From: Mallotus nudiflorus | Lineage: Eukaryota > Streptophyta > Magnoliopsida > Malpighiales > Euphorbiaceae | Assembly (NCBI GenBank): GCA_947683625.1 | Contig: CANTUR010000039.1 | Location: forward strand, 5,270,001 to 5,334,000 | Reading direction: 5' to 3' | DNA length: 64,000 nt | In this document: one piece after another, positions 25,400-37,409 of the stretch | How the letters are laid out: every line of letters begins with the position of its first letter | Numbering within the stretch: position 1 is the stretch's first letter | Notes under the pieces: model-generated | What the model was told of the DNA's origin: nothing | Databases searched by the model: none | The model's input: only the letters and a program-made list of their open reading frames with translations | Made by a program: the position numbers and the translations under genes

Positions 25400-26968
25400 T
25401 TTAGTTTCTTCTACTTATTTGTCTATCACCTCTTCCATTTGTGCATTCACCTTTTGCTTTGGTGGTTTTAATTTTGTTCCACTTCTTAGAGTGATAGCTT
25501 TAACATGCTCCTTAGGATTCTTCTCTATATTGGTAGGAAGAGTCCTTTGATTCATTGCTAATAGTGAGTTTGCCAGTTACCCTACTTGAACGTCCAGATT
25601 ATGAATAGAAGATGAATCATTTCTAAGCATAAGTTGAATATCTTGATGAAAGTGTTTAAATTTTCCCTCAAGTCATTTTGTAGCTTTATCTTGCTAATTC
25701 ATTTTTACAGTCACCAACTCCATAAATTTCTTCATATTTTTTTTCCAAATAAAATATAAAAGATGATGAACCTTTATATTGTCGATGTTGTTGCACATTT
25801 TTTCCTCCACTGATTATTGTTATTGCTCCATGAAAAGTTTGGATGATTTCTCAAGCTTGGATTATAAGTATTTTTAAACATGAAATTCTATTATTGCCCC
25901 TTATTGAAATTGTTCACATAATTCACATTCTCTATAGATGAATTCTACATAAGTTGACATTCAATAGTAGGATGTACCCCATGACACAATTCACATACTG
26001 ATGAAGAAATCATATTCAATCCCATCTTGTCCATTCCATTAGTCAATGCATCTAACTTTGCATTCATCATTGTCAATCCATTTATCTTAATTGCTCCCCC
26101 TTTTCTAGGTATAGGTCTCTTGTAAACTATGTGTGTTTGCCATCTCTTTAAATAACTCTAAAGCATATTTAGGTGTTTTAGACATAATTGTACCCCATAC
26201 AGCTGCATCTATATTGACTCTAGCTACATCTATATTGACTCTAACTGTAGGATTCACAACCTTATAGAAAAATTAAGCCAAAAGCCAAATACGTATTAAA
26301 TCTTATGGACATTGCCTCTATAAATCCTTAAATATGTCCCATAATTCATAAAAACTTTCATCTTTCCTTTAATAGAATGAACTTATCTCATTCCTAATCT
26401 TCAAAACTTTGTCAGGTGGAAAAATCTTTGTTGAAGAATACAATACATAGTTCTTTCCATGTATTGATAAAATTAGGAGGCCAACTTATGAACCATATCT
26501 TTGCCCTATCTGTGGGTGAAAAAGGAAAGAGAATCAACCTTATTTCTTCCGGTTGCACTCCATTCATTCTAAATGTTGAATATTACTCTAATAATCTAGT
26601 CATGTGCTAATAGGATCTTCATGTGATAACCCATTGAACTGAGAGTTCTGGATCATCTGAATTATAGCTGGCTCAATTTTAAAGTTATTAATTGCCATAG
26701 TAAATCTAACAATAGGATTTTAATCTTCTTGTAAATGTGGACTAACAAAGTCTTATATCGTTCTTTGCACATTTGGTCTGTTTTGATTTTTTGGTTGACA
26801 AACAAGTGGATCTTGCCCATTAACCCTTTCATTTTCAACTCTAGCATTCTTTACTCTGTTCATCCTATTTCTTTGTTCTTTAAGTCTCATGTAAAGCACT
26901 CTTTTAATTTTTGAATCAATTGGAATATGAATTTCACCCCTTCTTCTTATACTTTTCAATGAGTGCAC
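25400..26968 (-). pseudogene. Athila-like gypsy gag, decayed
   Basis: From an ATG at 26968, the minus strand gives a basic N-terminal region. Next comes INNFKIEPAIIQMIQNSQFN (about 26690-26630), the standard start of the Athila/Tat capsid. It is followed by EEIRLILFPFSPTDRAKIW and FINTWKELCIVFF at about 26550-26440. A nucleocapsid knuckle CELCHGVHPTIEC lies at about 26000-25960, with the expected C-x2-C-x4-H-x4-C spacing. Stops and frameshifts are frequent between the blocks. The product would have been the particle coat protein. Confidence 0.75.
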
Positions 26969-27102
26969 ACACTCACAAGAGTGCTTGAAAATTAAAAAAA
27001 TAAGACAACAAAAAAATGCTTTCTAAAATTAAGAAAAAATAAAAGTAAAAATAAAATGTGTAAATAAAAAATATTAATTTCTTATCTATATTAACTATTT
27101 TC

Positions 27103-27120
27103 TCCTTGGCAACGGTACTA
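27103..27120 (-). promoter_or_regulatory. Decayed Asp-tRNA primer binding site
   Basis: On the minus strand TAGTACCGTTGCCAAGGA lies just inside the LTR. The intact version, TGGCGCCGTTGCCGGGGA, is complementary to the 3' end of plant Asp tRNA; a nearly intact one is at 48341. Four of the five differences are C/T or G/A transitions or adjoin CpG. Confidence 0.7.
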
Positions 27121-27129
27121 AAAACTTAA

Positions 27130-28586
27130 TAGACATAATTCGCAAGTGCGTGGAATTGTTCAAGTAGTAATAAAAGAGATATTGTTTCCACAAGGATAGT
27201 GTTAATTATGAAGCTACTTTTAATATTTTACTTGTCTAGACTACCAATAATTTCAATGAGAAAAACTAGTCAATTAAATCTAAAATAATATAAAATTTTA
27301 TCATAAAATCTATATGATTAAAGACATCAGAGTTTAAATCCCCCGGCTCAATTTTTATTCAAAAAGATAATAAACTCTTGATTATTATGAATAACATTTC
27401 ATTTTTTAAGCATCTTTAATATTTTGATGTCTCTCTCAAGTACTCTCATAATTAATCACTTATGAAAACTAATTGATTACTTAGCTCTCATTAGTATAAT
27501 TAACTAATCATAACCAATTCATTCTAGCAATATTTTATGGAATATTAATATTGAAGTGTCTCTTGTCTAAATCTATTTTGAATTGATAGATTGTTATTGC
27601 TTTTCTTACTAGAATTAATCTTTTGATCTAATCATAGTTTCTAATTCAATTCAAAGGGTAGCTAATTCAATGAAAAGCATTAAGTCCAATAACTCCTATG
27701 AAATGCATATTCCAATAACTCTCATGAAATCCATATTCTTTTATTGAGTGGGTTTATTAAAATCCTAACTAACCTACTTAGTTATTTATACAAATTAGAG
27801 AAAAACAATAAGAGATGAAGAATGAGAACATATTCATAATTGAATAAATAAATAAATAAATAAAGAGTTAGAGAATATAATAAGAATTTTTTTTTTATTC
27901 AGCTTGATTAATATTGTCTTAAATCATTAACTCTTATTCTTAATCCAATAGCTTGAGTTAAAAATTCCAATTAAAACTCAAATAAAAATAATACTTATGT
28001 AATAGAAATGAAAGAATGATGTCTATGAAGTAGTAGCTCCTAATTGTGTATGTTTGAAAAATAAAACTTCTCAATTTATAGAGTTCACAAAAAACCCTAA
28101 AGATAAATTTCCAAAATAAGCAGTTTAGAATGACATGGTTGTGTTGCATAAGTGACACAACTGTGTCATACGACATTGTTTCAAAGTGCAGCTCTCTGAA
28201 ATGGTTATGTCACTCCCATAACATAAGTGTCTTAGAATAATCTTTAGCATTCTATTTGAATTAGACACGACTTTATCACTTCTTATCTTCCAAAATATTT
28301 ATTTTATTGCCCTCCTCTATGGCCAAATATGCTTATAGCTTTAAGCTCTCATTGCTTTCATCCCAAATAAGATTCCATCTTGAAGGAACCTATAAAATTC
28401 AATACTAAAGCATTGTAAAATGTATAGAAAGTAATTAAAAATGAATAAAATGATAAATTCACTATTATTCTAACTCCTAATGAATTTTATACCTAAAATA
28501 TGCTTTTAAATAATAAAAATATATAATTCTAATCATGAAATGCAATTATTTAGTACTTAAAATATATCATTTTTAGCACTTATCAT
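27130..28586 (-). repeat. 5' LTR of the minus-strand Athila-like element
   Basis: On the minus strand it starts TGATAAGTGCTAAAAATG at 28586 and ends near the primer site at 27120, about 1.46 kb. It contains GTGTCA palindromic words at 28130-28270 and CTCATTA/TAATGAG words at 27440-27560, like the other Athila-like LTRs here. An (AAAT)n microsatellite is at 27843-27862. The 3' LTR was not found with confidence. Confidence 0.65.
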
Positions 28587-30259
28587 GCTTTACTTATGAT
28601 TTTCATTTATTGATGTATTATTGCTCAAATATGCAAAATGGACTTGTTTAATGATTTTTTTAATTTAATTTTAGGCTTATTTTATAAGGGAGTACTTCCT
28701 TTCAATTTTTAGTCTAATTTTACATAATTTTTTGTTATTGTTAAAAAGGGAGAGATTGTTGAACCTTAAGGGGCAAAATAATCATTTTTATGGTCATAAA
28801 TAATTAAGTAAAATTATATTTAATTTGGGGTGCTTAAGTGTTTATATTCAGTTTAATTAAATTCAAAATATTAAATCCTAGCATAAGCAATTATAAATGC
28901 ATCATGATCATAACTGCATAAGTCAAGCAAAGCAAAGTCAACCTTCTAGCTTTACTAAGTTTATAACTATATCATGAGTAGTGACAGACTCATCATAACC
29001 ATAACAAACTGGAAAAATGGAACATCAAATTTTATCAAGATCTAATGTGAAATTTGGTCAAATATAATAGGAATCTTCATTATGAGTGCTCGCAAGCAAA
29101 TTCCAATCATTAGAAAAAAATTTCAAGCAAAATTAAAAGATCTAATTTGAAAAATTAAAAGAATTCCTAAAGATTGTCACCATTAGTGTCATGATCATGA
29201 CAACTTGTCATCACTAATATCATGATCATGACAATAATCATGATGGCTAACTACAAAAGTTCCTAAGAGTTATCATGATCAATGTCACCACTAGTGTCAT
29301 GATCATAAAAGTGCACAAATTCAAATTTCTTCTTGGCACCCCCCGATTATCATGATCATAAAAAATGTGGAGAGTTCCTTATTATTTGGTGGTTGAACAG
29401 CTTTATTTGCATTTAATGCACCTCCAACATCTCTTTTTTTTTTTGTATAAGGGTTTAAATACTACTTAGAACAGAGCTAGAATAAGAGAAGGAAGTTATG
29501 CAAAAACCCTAAGAGCTACCTTTGAGCATTTATTCTTGAATTTAATCATTAACCACCCGAGTTCTTTATCTTTATTCTTTATAATCTTTTCTATCTTAAG
29601 AATTTTATTGAGTGTGAGTTGGTGAATGTTTAATAAAATCATTCAATAGCTCATTAGTGAGATTGAGTGAGTTAGAATTTGGATTTAAACACTTGTAAGC
29701 TAAAAGGATTGTTCTTAGCATTTGAGTTTAAGTGTAAGCCTTAAAAAAACACTTGGGTTTGAGTGTGAGCCTTGAGAAAACACTTGAGTTTAAGTGTGCT
29801 CTATGGGTTTAAGTTTGATTATTGGATTTTTCTATTATTGTTATCTTTGTTTACTAACTATTGTCTCTTGGTTTATTTAGTTGTGTAGCAGAAAATGTTC
29901 TTCAGCTATGCTTCTCAAATTTACCAGTCATCTCTATTGCTATTTGTATTTGCATTATGCTTTGTTACAAATATCCTTAAATTCACTATAAGCTTCTAAT
30001 TTATTCAATTTTGCCTCTATTGCCTTGTTATGTTACTACTATTTTTTAAAATTAGGTTTTTTTTTTCAAGAATTACATGTTTTAAAGTGAAGGATGTTTC
30101 CAAATCTTTTGGACACATGCATTGATAATCTCAAAAACATTTCTAATTAAGGACTAAGTATATTTGGTTATTTTGATTGGAAAAATACTTTGGTTGTACT
30201 TATTAGTATCTTTTTTTTTATGTTGAGAAGATAATAAAGGATAATTTTTATTGACATTT
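28587..30259 (+). mobile_element. Probable copia-type 3' end with LTR fragment
   Basis: The tract AAAAAGGGAGAGATTG at 28744-28758 looks like the purine tract and LTR start (TGTTGAACC at 28757) of a SIRE-like Ty1/copia element. The following 1.2 kb is LTR-like, with a TCATGATCATGAC palindrome cluster at 29165-29330 and a TATA-like TGTATAAGGG at 29443-29452. No coding sequence. The right end is not defined and is cut by the gypsy insertion at 30260. Confidence 0.45.
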
Positions 30260-30730
30260 TAACGTGGACCAAATTGCATTAGCATTAATGGCTCTAACTT
30301 TTGGGTTTGGAGGAACTATAAGTCCCTTAATATATCAAAATGAAGTTGGTTTAGAGATCTATAATAGGTGTTACAACATCTCAGCTTTAGGGCCAAATTC
30401 CATCATTTAGGGCTTTATATTTTAGTTTAAACTTTTATGTTATTTTTTAAGGATTTTTTTTGTCTTTTTGCTTTGTTTCAACTAGGGTATTTCCCTAAAC
30501 ACTATTTATTCATCTCTTTTAGCTATTTTAAGATAGTTTTTATTGAATTAATTAAATAAAATTATTATTTTCCCAAATTCAGTATTCTTTATGAATCAAC
30601 GAATTATTGAATGTCTATTTCCTGGCATTTATGCATAAGTTAATAGGTTATAAGAGGTTGCTAAATGATCAATCATGCATGATTCAATGGCTTATAACAT
30701 TTATCTCTTTTTTTAGGCTTCCACTATATT
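30260..30730 (+). repeat. 5' LTR of chromovirus-like element
   Basis: Begins TAACGTGGACC (ancestral TGATGTGG) and ends CCACTATATT. It aligns to 35109-35600, which carries about 38 extra bases near 35135-35172. Confidence 0.85.
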
Positions 30731-30733
30731 TGT

Positions 30734-30745
30734 TGGTATCAGAGC
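30734..30745 (+). promoter_or_regulatory. Primer binding site, initiator Met tRNA
   Basis: TGGTATCAGAGC, an exact match to the complement of the plant initiator Met tRNA 3' end, three bases after the LTR. Confidence 0.9.
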
Positions 30746-30762
30746 AGCTAGGGTTATAAAAA

Positions 30763-33700
30763 ATGGCACATAGGAGACAACAGCATGTTGAAGAAGTTTA
30801 TAAGCATGAGATGGATTAGCAGATCGAGCAATGATTTAAGTGAGTTAAGTAGACGATGTAATAGATAGGGCAAATAATTAAGTAGATAAATGAAAGGGTG
30901 GTTGCCCTAATAGCCAACCAGAATGTAACCAACGATAACTAAAATTATGATAGGGCATTTGTTGATGGGAGTTCCAATGAGGATGAGGGAGGGTATGAAG
31001 AAGAAGTGCCTTACAGACACTGAAGGGCTTCTGCAGAAGAGGATTGAAGGCATTGGGAGGCTGGAATGCAAAATAAAATTCTAAAATTCCATGGCAACCT
31101 TCAACCTAAAGAGTTCCTTGAGTGGTTGGCTACAATTGTGGAGGTTTTAAAATTTAAGGGAGTGCCAGAAGACAAATGTGTGCCTTTAGTGGCAACTAGA
31201 TTACATGGAAGGGCTACAACATGATAGCAGTAGTTGAAATTGACTTGCACTAAGCTAGGAAAGGAGAAAATCAATACCAAGGAGAAAATGAAGAAACGCA
31301 TACGAGCCACATTCCTATCATTTAATTATCAAAGGTTGATGTACCAGTGATTATAGAATCTAAAACAGGGCCCAAAATTAGTGGATGATTATACCACTGA
31401 ATTCTACCAACTAATTGCTAAGAATGAAATCTATGAGACGGAGGACCAGTTGGTGTCATTATACATTAGGGGTTTAAAGTTATGGATTCAGGATACTGTG
31501 AACATGTTTGATCCAGTCTCTATTTTTGCTACTGATCAGAGGGTGCTAATGGTAGAGAAATAATCGTGATGTATTGCTTATACTGTAAATGTAAACATTG
31601 GCGCTGGTAGTAATGGTGATACAAATAAAATAGTAGTCTGCAGTAATGATTCTAGCACTATTAAGGGTACTAGGCAATTTAATATAACAACTGGCAGCAG
31701 TGGTATGAGATGTTTCAGTAGTGGGGAACCTGGCCATAGGCAAGCTGAATGTAAAAATGCTATTGCAAAGAAAGCTTTGTTTACTAAAATAGATGACTAT
31801 GATGAAAATGATGTAAAGATTGAAGGTGAGGTTGTATATGATGAGGAAGCAATTTAAGAGGTGCAATTGAAGGGAGATGTTAGGACTACATTCATGGTAT
31901 GACGTGCCAGTTTGACTCCAAAAGCTATAGATAAGGATGATTTGCTGTAGAATAACATTTTTCAGTCCACATGTACCATCTAGGATAAGTTATGTTGTTT
32001 TATGATTGATAGTTGCAGTTATGAAAATATTATGTCTAATAAGGCTATCCAAAAAATGAAAATTCAGACCGAAAAACATCCCAAGTCCTATAAGCTAGCT
32101 TAGTTTAAAAAGGGTGGTGAAATATTAGTTTTTAAACATGCCTTGGTTCCTTTTTCAATTAGCTTAAAATACAAAGATATTGTTTTGTGTGATATAGTTT
32201 CTATGGATGCATTTCACTTGCCTTTGGGCAAGCCTTGGCAATATAATAGGGATGTCACTCATTATGGGCAAACTAACATATATAGTTTTATGTTTTATGA
32301 AGTTAAAATTGTATTGCTGCCTAGTTGACAGGTGTTAGAGAAGCCTAAGGATGTAGGTAAAGTTAATAACTAACTATCTTTAGCCCAATTTGATGAGGAG
32401 TTGCAAGAATTAGATATAGGGTATATGTTAGTAGGAAAGGAAGTGATAGATTGAGTTTATCTTCTAGAGATTATGGCTCCACTTATTACAGAATTTGGTG
32501 ACCTATTTCCTAAAGACCTACCAGAGGGGTTGCCTCCATTATGTGACATTCAACACCATATTGATTTGGTGCTTAGAGCAGCCTTGCCCAATAAACTACA
32601 TTATAGGATGAGCCCTAGTAAGCATGAGGAATTGTGTAGGCAAGTAGAGGAGCTACAAGTTGAGGGCCATATTAGAGAGAACATGAGTCCTTGTGTTGTA
32701 CCAACCCTTTTAATGCCTAAAAAGGATGGCTCTTGGTGTATGTGTGTCGATAGTTAAGCCATCAACGAAATTACTATAAGGTATAGATTTTCCATTCCTT
32801 ATTTAGATGATTTACTTTATCAAATTAGTTGTTCTATTATTTTCATTAAGCTTGATTTGAAGAGTGGGTATTATCATATTCGTGTTAGGCTTAAGGATGA
32901 GTGGAAAATAACATGTAAAACTAGAGATGGGTTGTATGAATGGATTGTAATGTCATTTGGCTTGTCTAATGCTCCTAGTACTTTTATGCATGTCATGAAT
33001 AAGTTATTGAGGCCTTTTATTGGTAGATTCATTATGGTGTATTTTGATGATATCCTGATATATAGTGCTAACCATGATAAGCATATGCAGCATATTAGGG
33101 AAATTTGTAGTGTGTTGTGAATGGAGAAGTTCTATGTTACCATGAAGAAATGTGTATTTATGGCCACCAAGGTGCTATTTTTTAAGTATGTGGCTTTAGG
33201 AGTTGGTTTAAAGGTTGATGAAGCAAAGGTTATAGCAGTGATAGAGTGGCCTAAGCCAATGACCTTGACAGAAGTGTGGAGTTTCCATAGGCTGACATCA
33301 TTCTTTCGGCATTTTATTACTAATTTCATCACCATTATGGCTCCAATCACATATTGCATGAAAGGCCGTAGGATTAAATGGACAAATAAAGTAAAGGAAG
33401 CCTTCAAATTGATTAAAGAATGCCTTACAATTACACCAATCTTGGTACTTCCAGATTTTTCTCAACCCTTTGAGTTACATACAAATGCTTCTAAGGTGGG
33501 AATTGGAGCAGTATAGAGTTAAAATGGTAGACTTGTGGCCTTTTTTAGTGAAAATTATCAAGTTTAAAACTCAATTACAATACTTATGATATTGAGTCTT
33601 ATGTAGTAGTGTAGGCAGTGAGGCATTAGCATCATTATCTATTTCATAAGGAATTTATTTTGTATACATATAATGATTGCTTGAGGCATTTGCATTAGAA

Positions 33701-35103
33701 GGATAAGGTATCTCCTCACCAAGCAAGATGGGTGGCTTATTTGGAGAGGTTTACTTATATGGTGAAACATAAGTCTGAAGTTACTAATTGAGTGGCTGAT
33801 GCTTTAAGCCGCAGAAGTTGTTTATTGGTTAATATGAGGGTCGAGGTGCCTGGAATTGATTCTTTTTGTGATATGCTTATTGTTGCCCTTTATTTTTCTA
33901 TGGGGATGCAAGATGTGTAAGTTAGGAGGAAAATATAATTTTTGTTGCATTATAGGTTTTTATTTAAGGGTAACCAGTTGTATATTGCAGATTGTAGCCT
34001 TTACTTACAGATAATTAAGGAATTGTATAGAGAAGGGCACGTTGGCAGAGATAGGACATTGTAATTGATTCAGGCCTCCTACTTTTGGCCTTCAATTTGC
34101 AAAGAGGGTGAAAAGTATATGTAGAGATGCAAAATCTACCAAGTTTCTAAAGGGTCAGCAACAAATGTAGGGCTTTACATGCCTTTACTAGTCCCTTCTC
34201 AATCTTGGACTGATATTAGCATGGATTTTATGTTGGGGTTACCATGAACATAGCGAGGTAATGATTCCATCTTTGTTGTTATTGATAGATTTTGTAAGAC
34301 GGTTTACTTTATTCCTTGTAAGAAGACTACAAATATTGTAGATGTGGCACAATTGTTCTTTCAAGATATGTATCGTCTTCATAGGTTTCCTACCTCTATT
34401 ATCTCTAATAGAGATACCTATTTCCTTAATTAATTTTAGCGCAACCTATAGAAGATGGTCAATACTCAACTGAATCTCAATAGTGTTTATCACCCTAAAA
34501 CAGATGCGTAGACTAAGGTGGTGAACAAATCATTGGGAAACTTGGTGTGTTGCCTAGTTAGGGATCATGTGAAGGGTTGGGATTAGAAACTACGTCAGAT
34601 AGAACTTACTCACAACCATGCTATTAATCGAAGCACAGGTTTTAGTCCTTTTCAAGTTATTTATTCAGTTCAGCCTAGAGGTCCTCTTAACTTAATGTCC
34701 ATTCCTAATAAGATGAGGGTCCATGGGAAAGTAGTAGATTTTGTTATAGGATTGCAGGATGTACACAAGATAATATTTTAAAATTTTTCTATTGCCAACT
34801 CTAAATATAAGCATATTGCAGATAAAAAAATGTAAGCATTCGAAGTTTAAGGTGCAGGATTTTACATGGGCTGTCCTGACTAAGGATCGCTTTCTAGCTA
34901 AGGAGTATAATAGGCTGTCTATAAATAAGATTATACTGGTGGAGGTGGTGGAGAAGATCAATCCTAATGCTTATCATCTAAAGTTGCCTAGCCATATTCT
35001 CTCTACATATGTGTTTAATGTGAAGCATCTAATTCCTTTCACTAGAGATTCTTTTGATGATGATGTTGTGTCAAATTCGAGGCTAAATTTTCAGTCACCT
35101 TGA
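30763..35103 (+). pseudogene. Chromovirus-like gag-pol, broken
   Basis: Gag from the ATG at 30763 has FHGNLQPKEFLEWLATIVEV (about 31087-31146) and YTTEFYQLIAKNE. Its knuckle at 31714-31755 reads CFSSGEPGHRQAEC, with the second Cys changed to Ser. Protease (about 31998) has FMIDSCSYEN, where the usual DSG or DTG is DSC. RT (32473-33120) has PYLDDLLYQIS, KLDLKSGYYHIRV and YFDDILIYS. RNase H follows to about 33830, ending VADALSRRS. Integrase (34000-34700) has GHVGRDRTL, WTDISMDFMLGLP, SNRDTYF and TKVVNKSLGN; the last has Lys for the catalytic Glu. The C-terminus (34792-35103) has WAVLTKDRFLAKEYN and YVFNVKHLIPF and runs up to the 3' LTR. Stops such as TAG at 32755 and TGA at 33118 disrupt it. 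Confidence 0.85.
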
Positions 35104-35108
35104 GGGAA

Positions 35109-35600
35109 TGATGTGGACCGAATTGCATTGGCATTCATGGAAAGGTTTGACAAAAGGAGAGTGCACACTTGAGCTTATAATGGCTCTAACATCTAGGTCT
35201 GGAGGAACTGCAAGACCCATAATATATCAAAACAAAACTAGTTCAAAGATCTATAATGGGTTCAGGCCCAAATTACATCATTTAGGGCTTCATATTTTAG
35301 TTTAAACTTTTATGTTATTTTTTAGGTTTTTTTTTTTATCTTTTTGCATTGAATCAGCTAGGATTTTTCCTTAAACACTAATTATTCATCTCTTTGAGAC
35401 TATTTTTGTTGAATTGATGAAATGAAATTATTATTTTCCTAAATTTTGGTATTCTTTGTGAATCAACGAATTCTTGGATGCCTATTTTCTGGTATTTGTC
35501 CGCAAATCAATAGGTTATAGAAGGTTGCTAGATGGCTAATTGTGCATGATTGAACGGCTTGCAACATTTATCTCTTTTATTCTAGGCTTCCACTATATCA
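35109..35600 (+). repeat. 3' LTR of chromovirus-like element
   Basis: Starts TGATGTGGACCG directly after the purine-rich TTGAGGGAA and ends ACTATATCA, followed by the target duplication CATTT. Confidence 0.85.
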
Positions 35601-35605
35601 CATTT

Positions 35606-36076
35606 ATAATTTTTTTTTAGCTTAATTGTATGGAACTTTTTGTAATTTCTTGTAGGTCTTGATATGTGTGTTTTGTGAATGACGTGTTAAACAAATGTGA
35701 GGACACAATTGTTTTGGAAATGCAAGTTTTGCAACATTAAAGTCATTCCAATTTAGGATTGCACAAAATTATGATCAAATTTTTGTGTCGCAATTAGTTG
35801 GATTATATGGTTACTACATAAACCAATTGTGATGACAATATTGTCTCTATTATTCAATGTGATCACTGTCAATGAAATTTTAGCAACCAAAATTTACATT
35901 TTTGGAAATATTTATTTGTGATCACTAATTTTTTCTAGTTACTAAAACCTTTTAGTGGTAAAGTCTATTGCAATTATAGACGACCATAAAAAATGATCAC
36001 CAAAACTTTTTAACGACCACTTTTAAACTTTTAACGATGATTTTTTCCTTTGTTAAACGGTTTTTTTCTAGTAGTG
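35606..36076. mobile_element. Terminal fragment of a CACTA DNA transposon
   Basis: Ends in TTTTTTTCTAGTAGTG (36061-36076), the reverse complement of the CACTACTAGAAAAA terminus of plant CACTA (En/Spm) transposons. Before it lies a subterminal region with repeated words such as ACGACCA, GATCACTAA and TTAGTGGT, as is usual for the family. The other terminus is not in the window. The chromovirus-like element and older LTR sequence lie where the body should be. No transposase is seen. Confidence 0.6.
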
Positions 36077-37409
36077 TTAATACATTTAAAGACGTATATT
36101 AGTAGATCAAAATTTATTGGTAAAGTCAAAATGAAGGTGGATTAAAAATTAATTGATCATGTAAATGCTGTGTATATATATAGTTGCTTTTACAATTTAA
36201 TCGTACCTTTTTACTATGACCTAATTAATATTATAATTCGACATATCAATTAAAAATTAGGCCAAATTTTACTAATGTGGCAATTGAATTGTCTTAGTTG
36301 ATACATATGGACATCATATCGAAATTATTTATTTTGGCTATGTTAAAAAAATGCATAATCGTTTGATGTGTTTTACAATTTAATGATTATTTATTAATTT
36401 TGACAAATTGATAATCAAATCAATAATATATATTATGATAAATTGTTATACTAATGGCTAAAATGTTATTAAAATATATATTTTTAACTCTTATTACTTT
36501 ACATAAAAACTTAAAATTTATTTGTCATAGATTATTCATTTTGTTGTTATTGGATTAAAATTTAATAAGTACAAAAAAAATGATAAAAATTTTTAAAAAT
36601 TTAGTTTTCATGTATGAATTACAAAAAAATTATTAAACAAAAAATAAATAAAATATATTAATTTGCAAAATTAATAAGTATTGATTAATTTTTTTAAAAA
36701 AAACAAAGATCCTGTATATTTTTACAATTAGTCAAAAGGATCATTAATTTTAACGTGGTATATGTGGACCAATTTGGACAAATATGGTTGTCATGTGAGT
36801 AAAATTTGGCCAAATTTTCGACGAGTTAATTTTTCCAAATTTTAAAATAATTAAAAGAACATATATTAATTTGCTAACTCTAAAAAAGGAGATCAAATTG
36901 AAAATCTGTTAAAGTTAAATATTTTCGTAAAATAGATCCAAAAAGGAAACAAATTATTAGGTAGTAATACTTAAAAATTTTGAATCAATGCAATTGTTAT
37001 TTTTGCTACAAATAGTTAGGTCTTGAATACGATATTATTTTCAATTCAAAGGTTATCTTTACTGATTTATAAAAAATATCCTGAATAATACATCTATCTG
37101 TATATAGTAGAAGGTGGTACAGAATGTTAAACTTCACAAATTATAACCAATAAAAATAACTTAAAATAAAATAAAACTGTGGCTTTTTTTTTCCCCTTCT
37201 TTAAGCAATATATGCCATTCCGTTGCATGCATGTGTGTGTGGTGTTTGGCAAATAATCCCATCTCTATTGAATTAATTATTCAGCCCAACACAATAGCTT
37301 TATGTGTGAAATAAATCCCAGTAAATCCAATGTGTAAGAGAAATACAAAATGTCGTAATTTGTCACCCCATAGCCAAGTAAATTAATGATCTCTGTTAGT
37401 ACGTAATAC
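36077..37409. other. AT-rich intergenic DNA 3' of the NAC gene
   Basis: No gene, LTR or obvious repeat recognised. It includes homopolymer-rich and TATATATA stretches (36173-36182). It presumably contains the 3' untranslated region and poly(A) site of the NAC gene on its right edge, but I could not place a confident signal. Confidence 0.5.

Larger units (their letters stand above)
30260..35600 (+). mobile_element. Chromovirus-like Ty3/gypsy retrotransposon
   Basis: A compact 5.3 kb element with short LTRs (30260-30730 and 35109-35600), a perfect Met-tRNA primer site, a single gag-pol region in gypsy order and a perfect 5 bp target duplication CATTT (30255-30259 and 35601-35605). Small LTRs, Met-tRNA primer and RT signature YFDDILIYS fit the chromovirus branch (Reina/CRM-like). 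I see no certain chromodomain at the integrase C-terminus. All domains are recognisable but stops are common, so it is inactive. Confidence 0.9.

Noticed and set aside
35109..35305. 65-codon frame starting in the 3' LTR of the chromovirus-like element
   Set aside because: The region is LTR; the equivalent region of the 5' LTR lacks the frame.
36077..37409. Possible small gene or miRNA between the CACTA end and the NAC gene
   Set aside because: No open frame with family resemblance and no clear long hairpin; AT-rich composition only.
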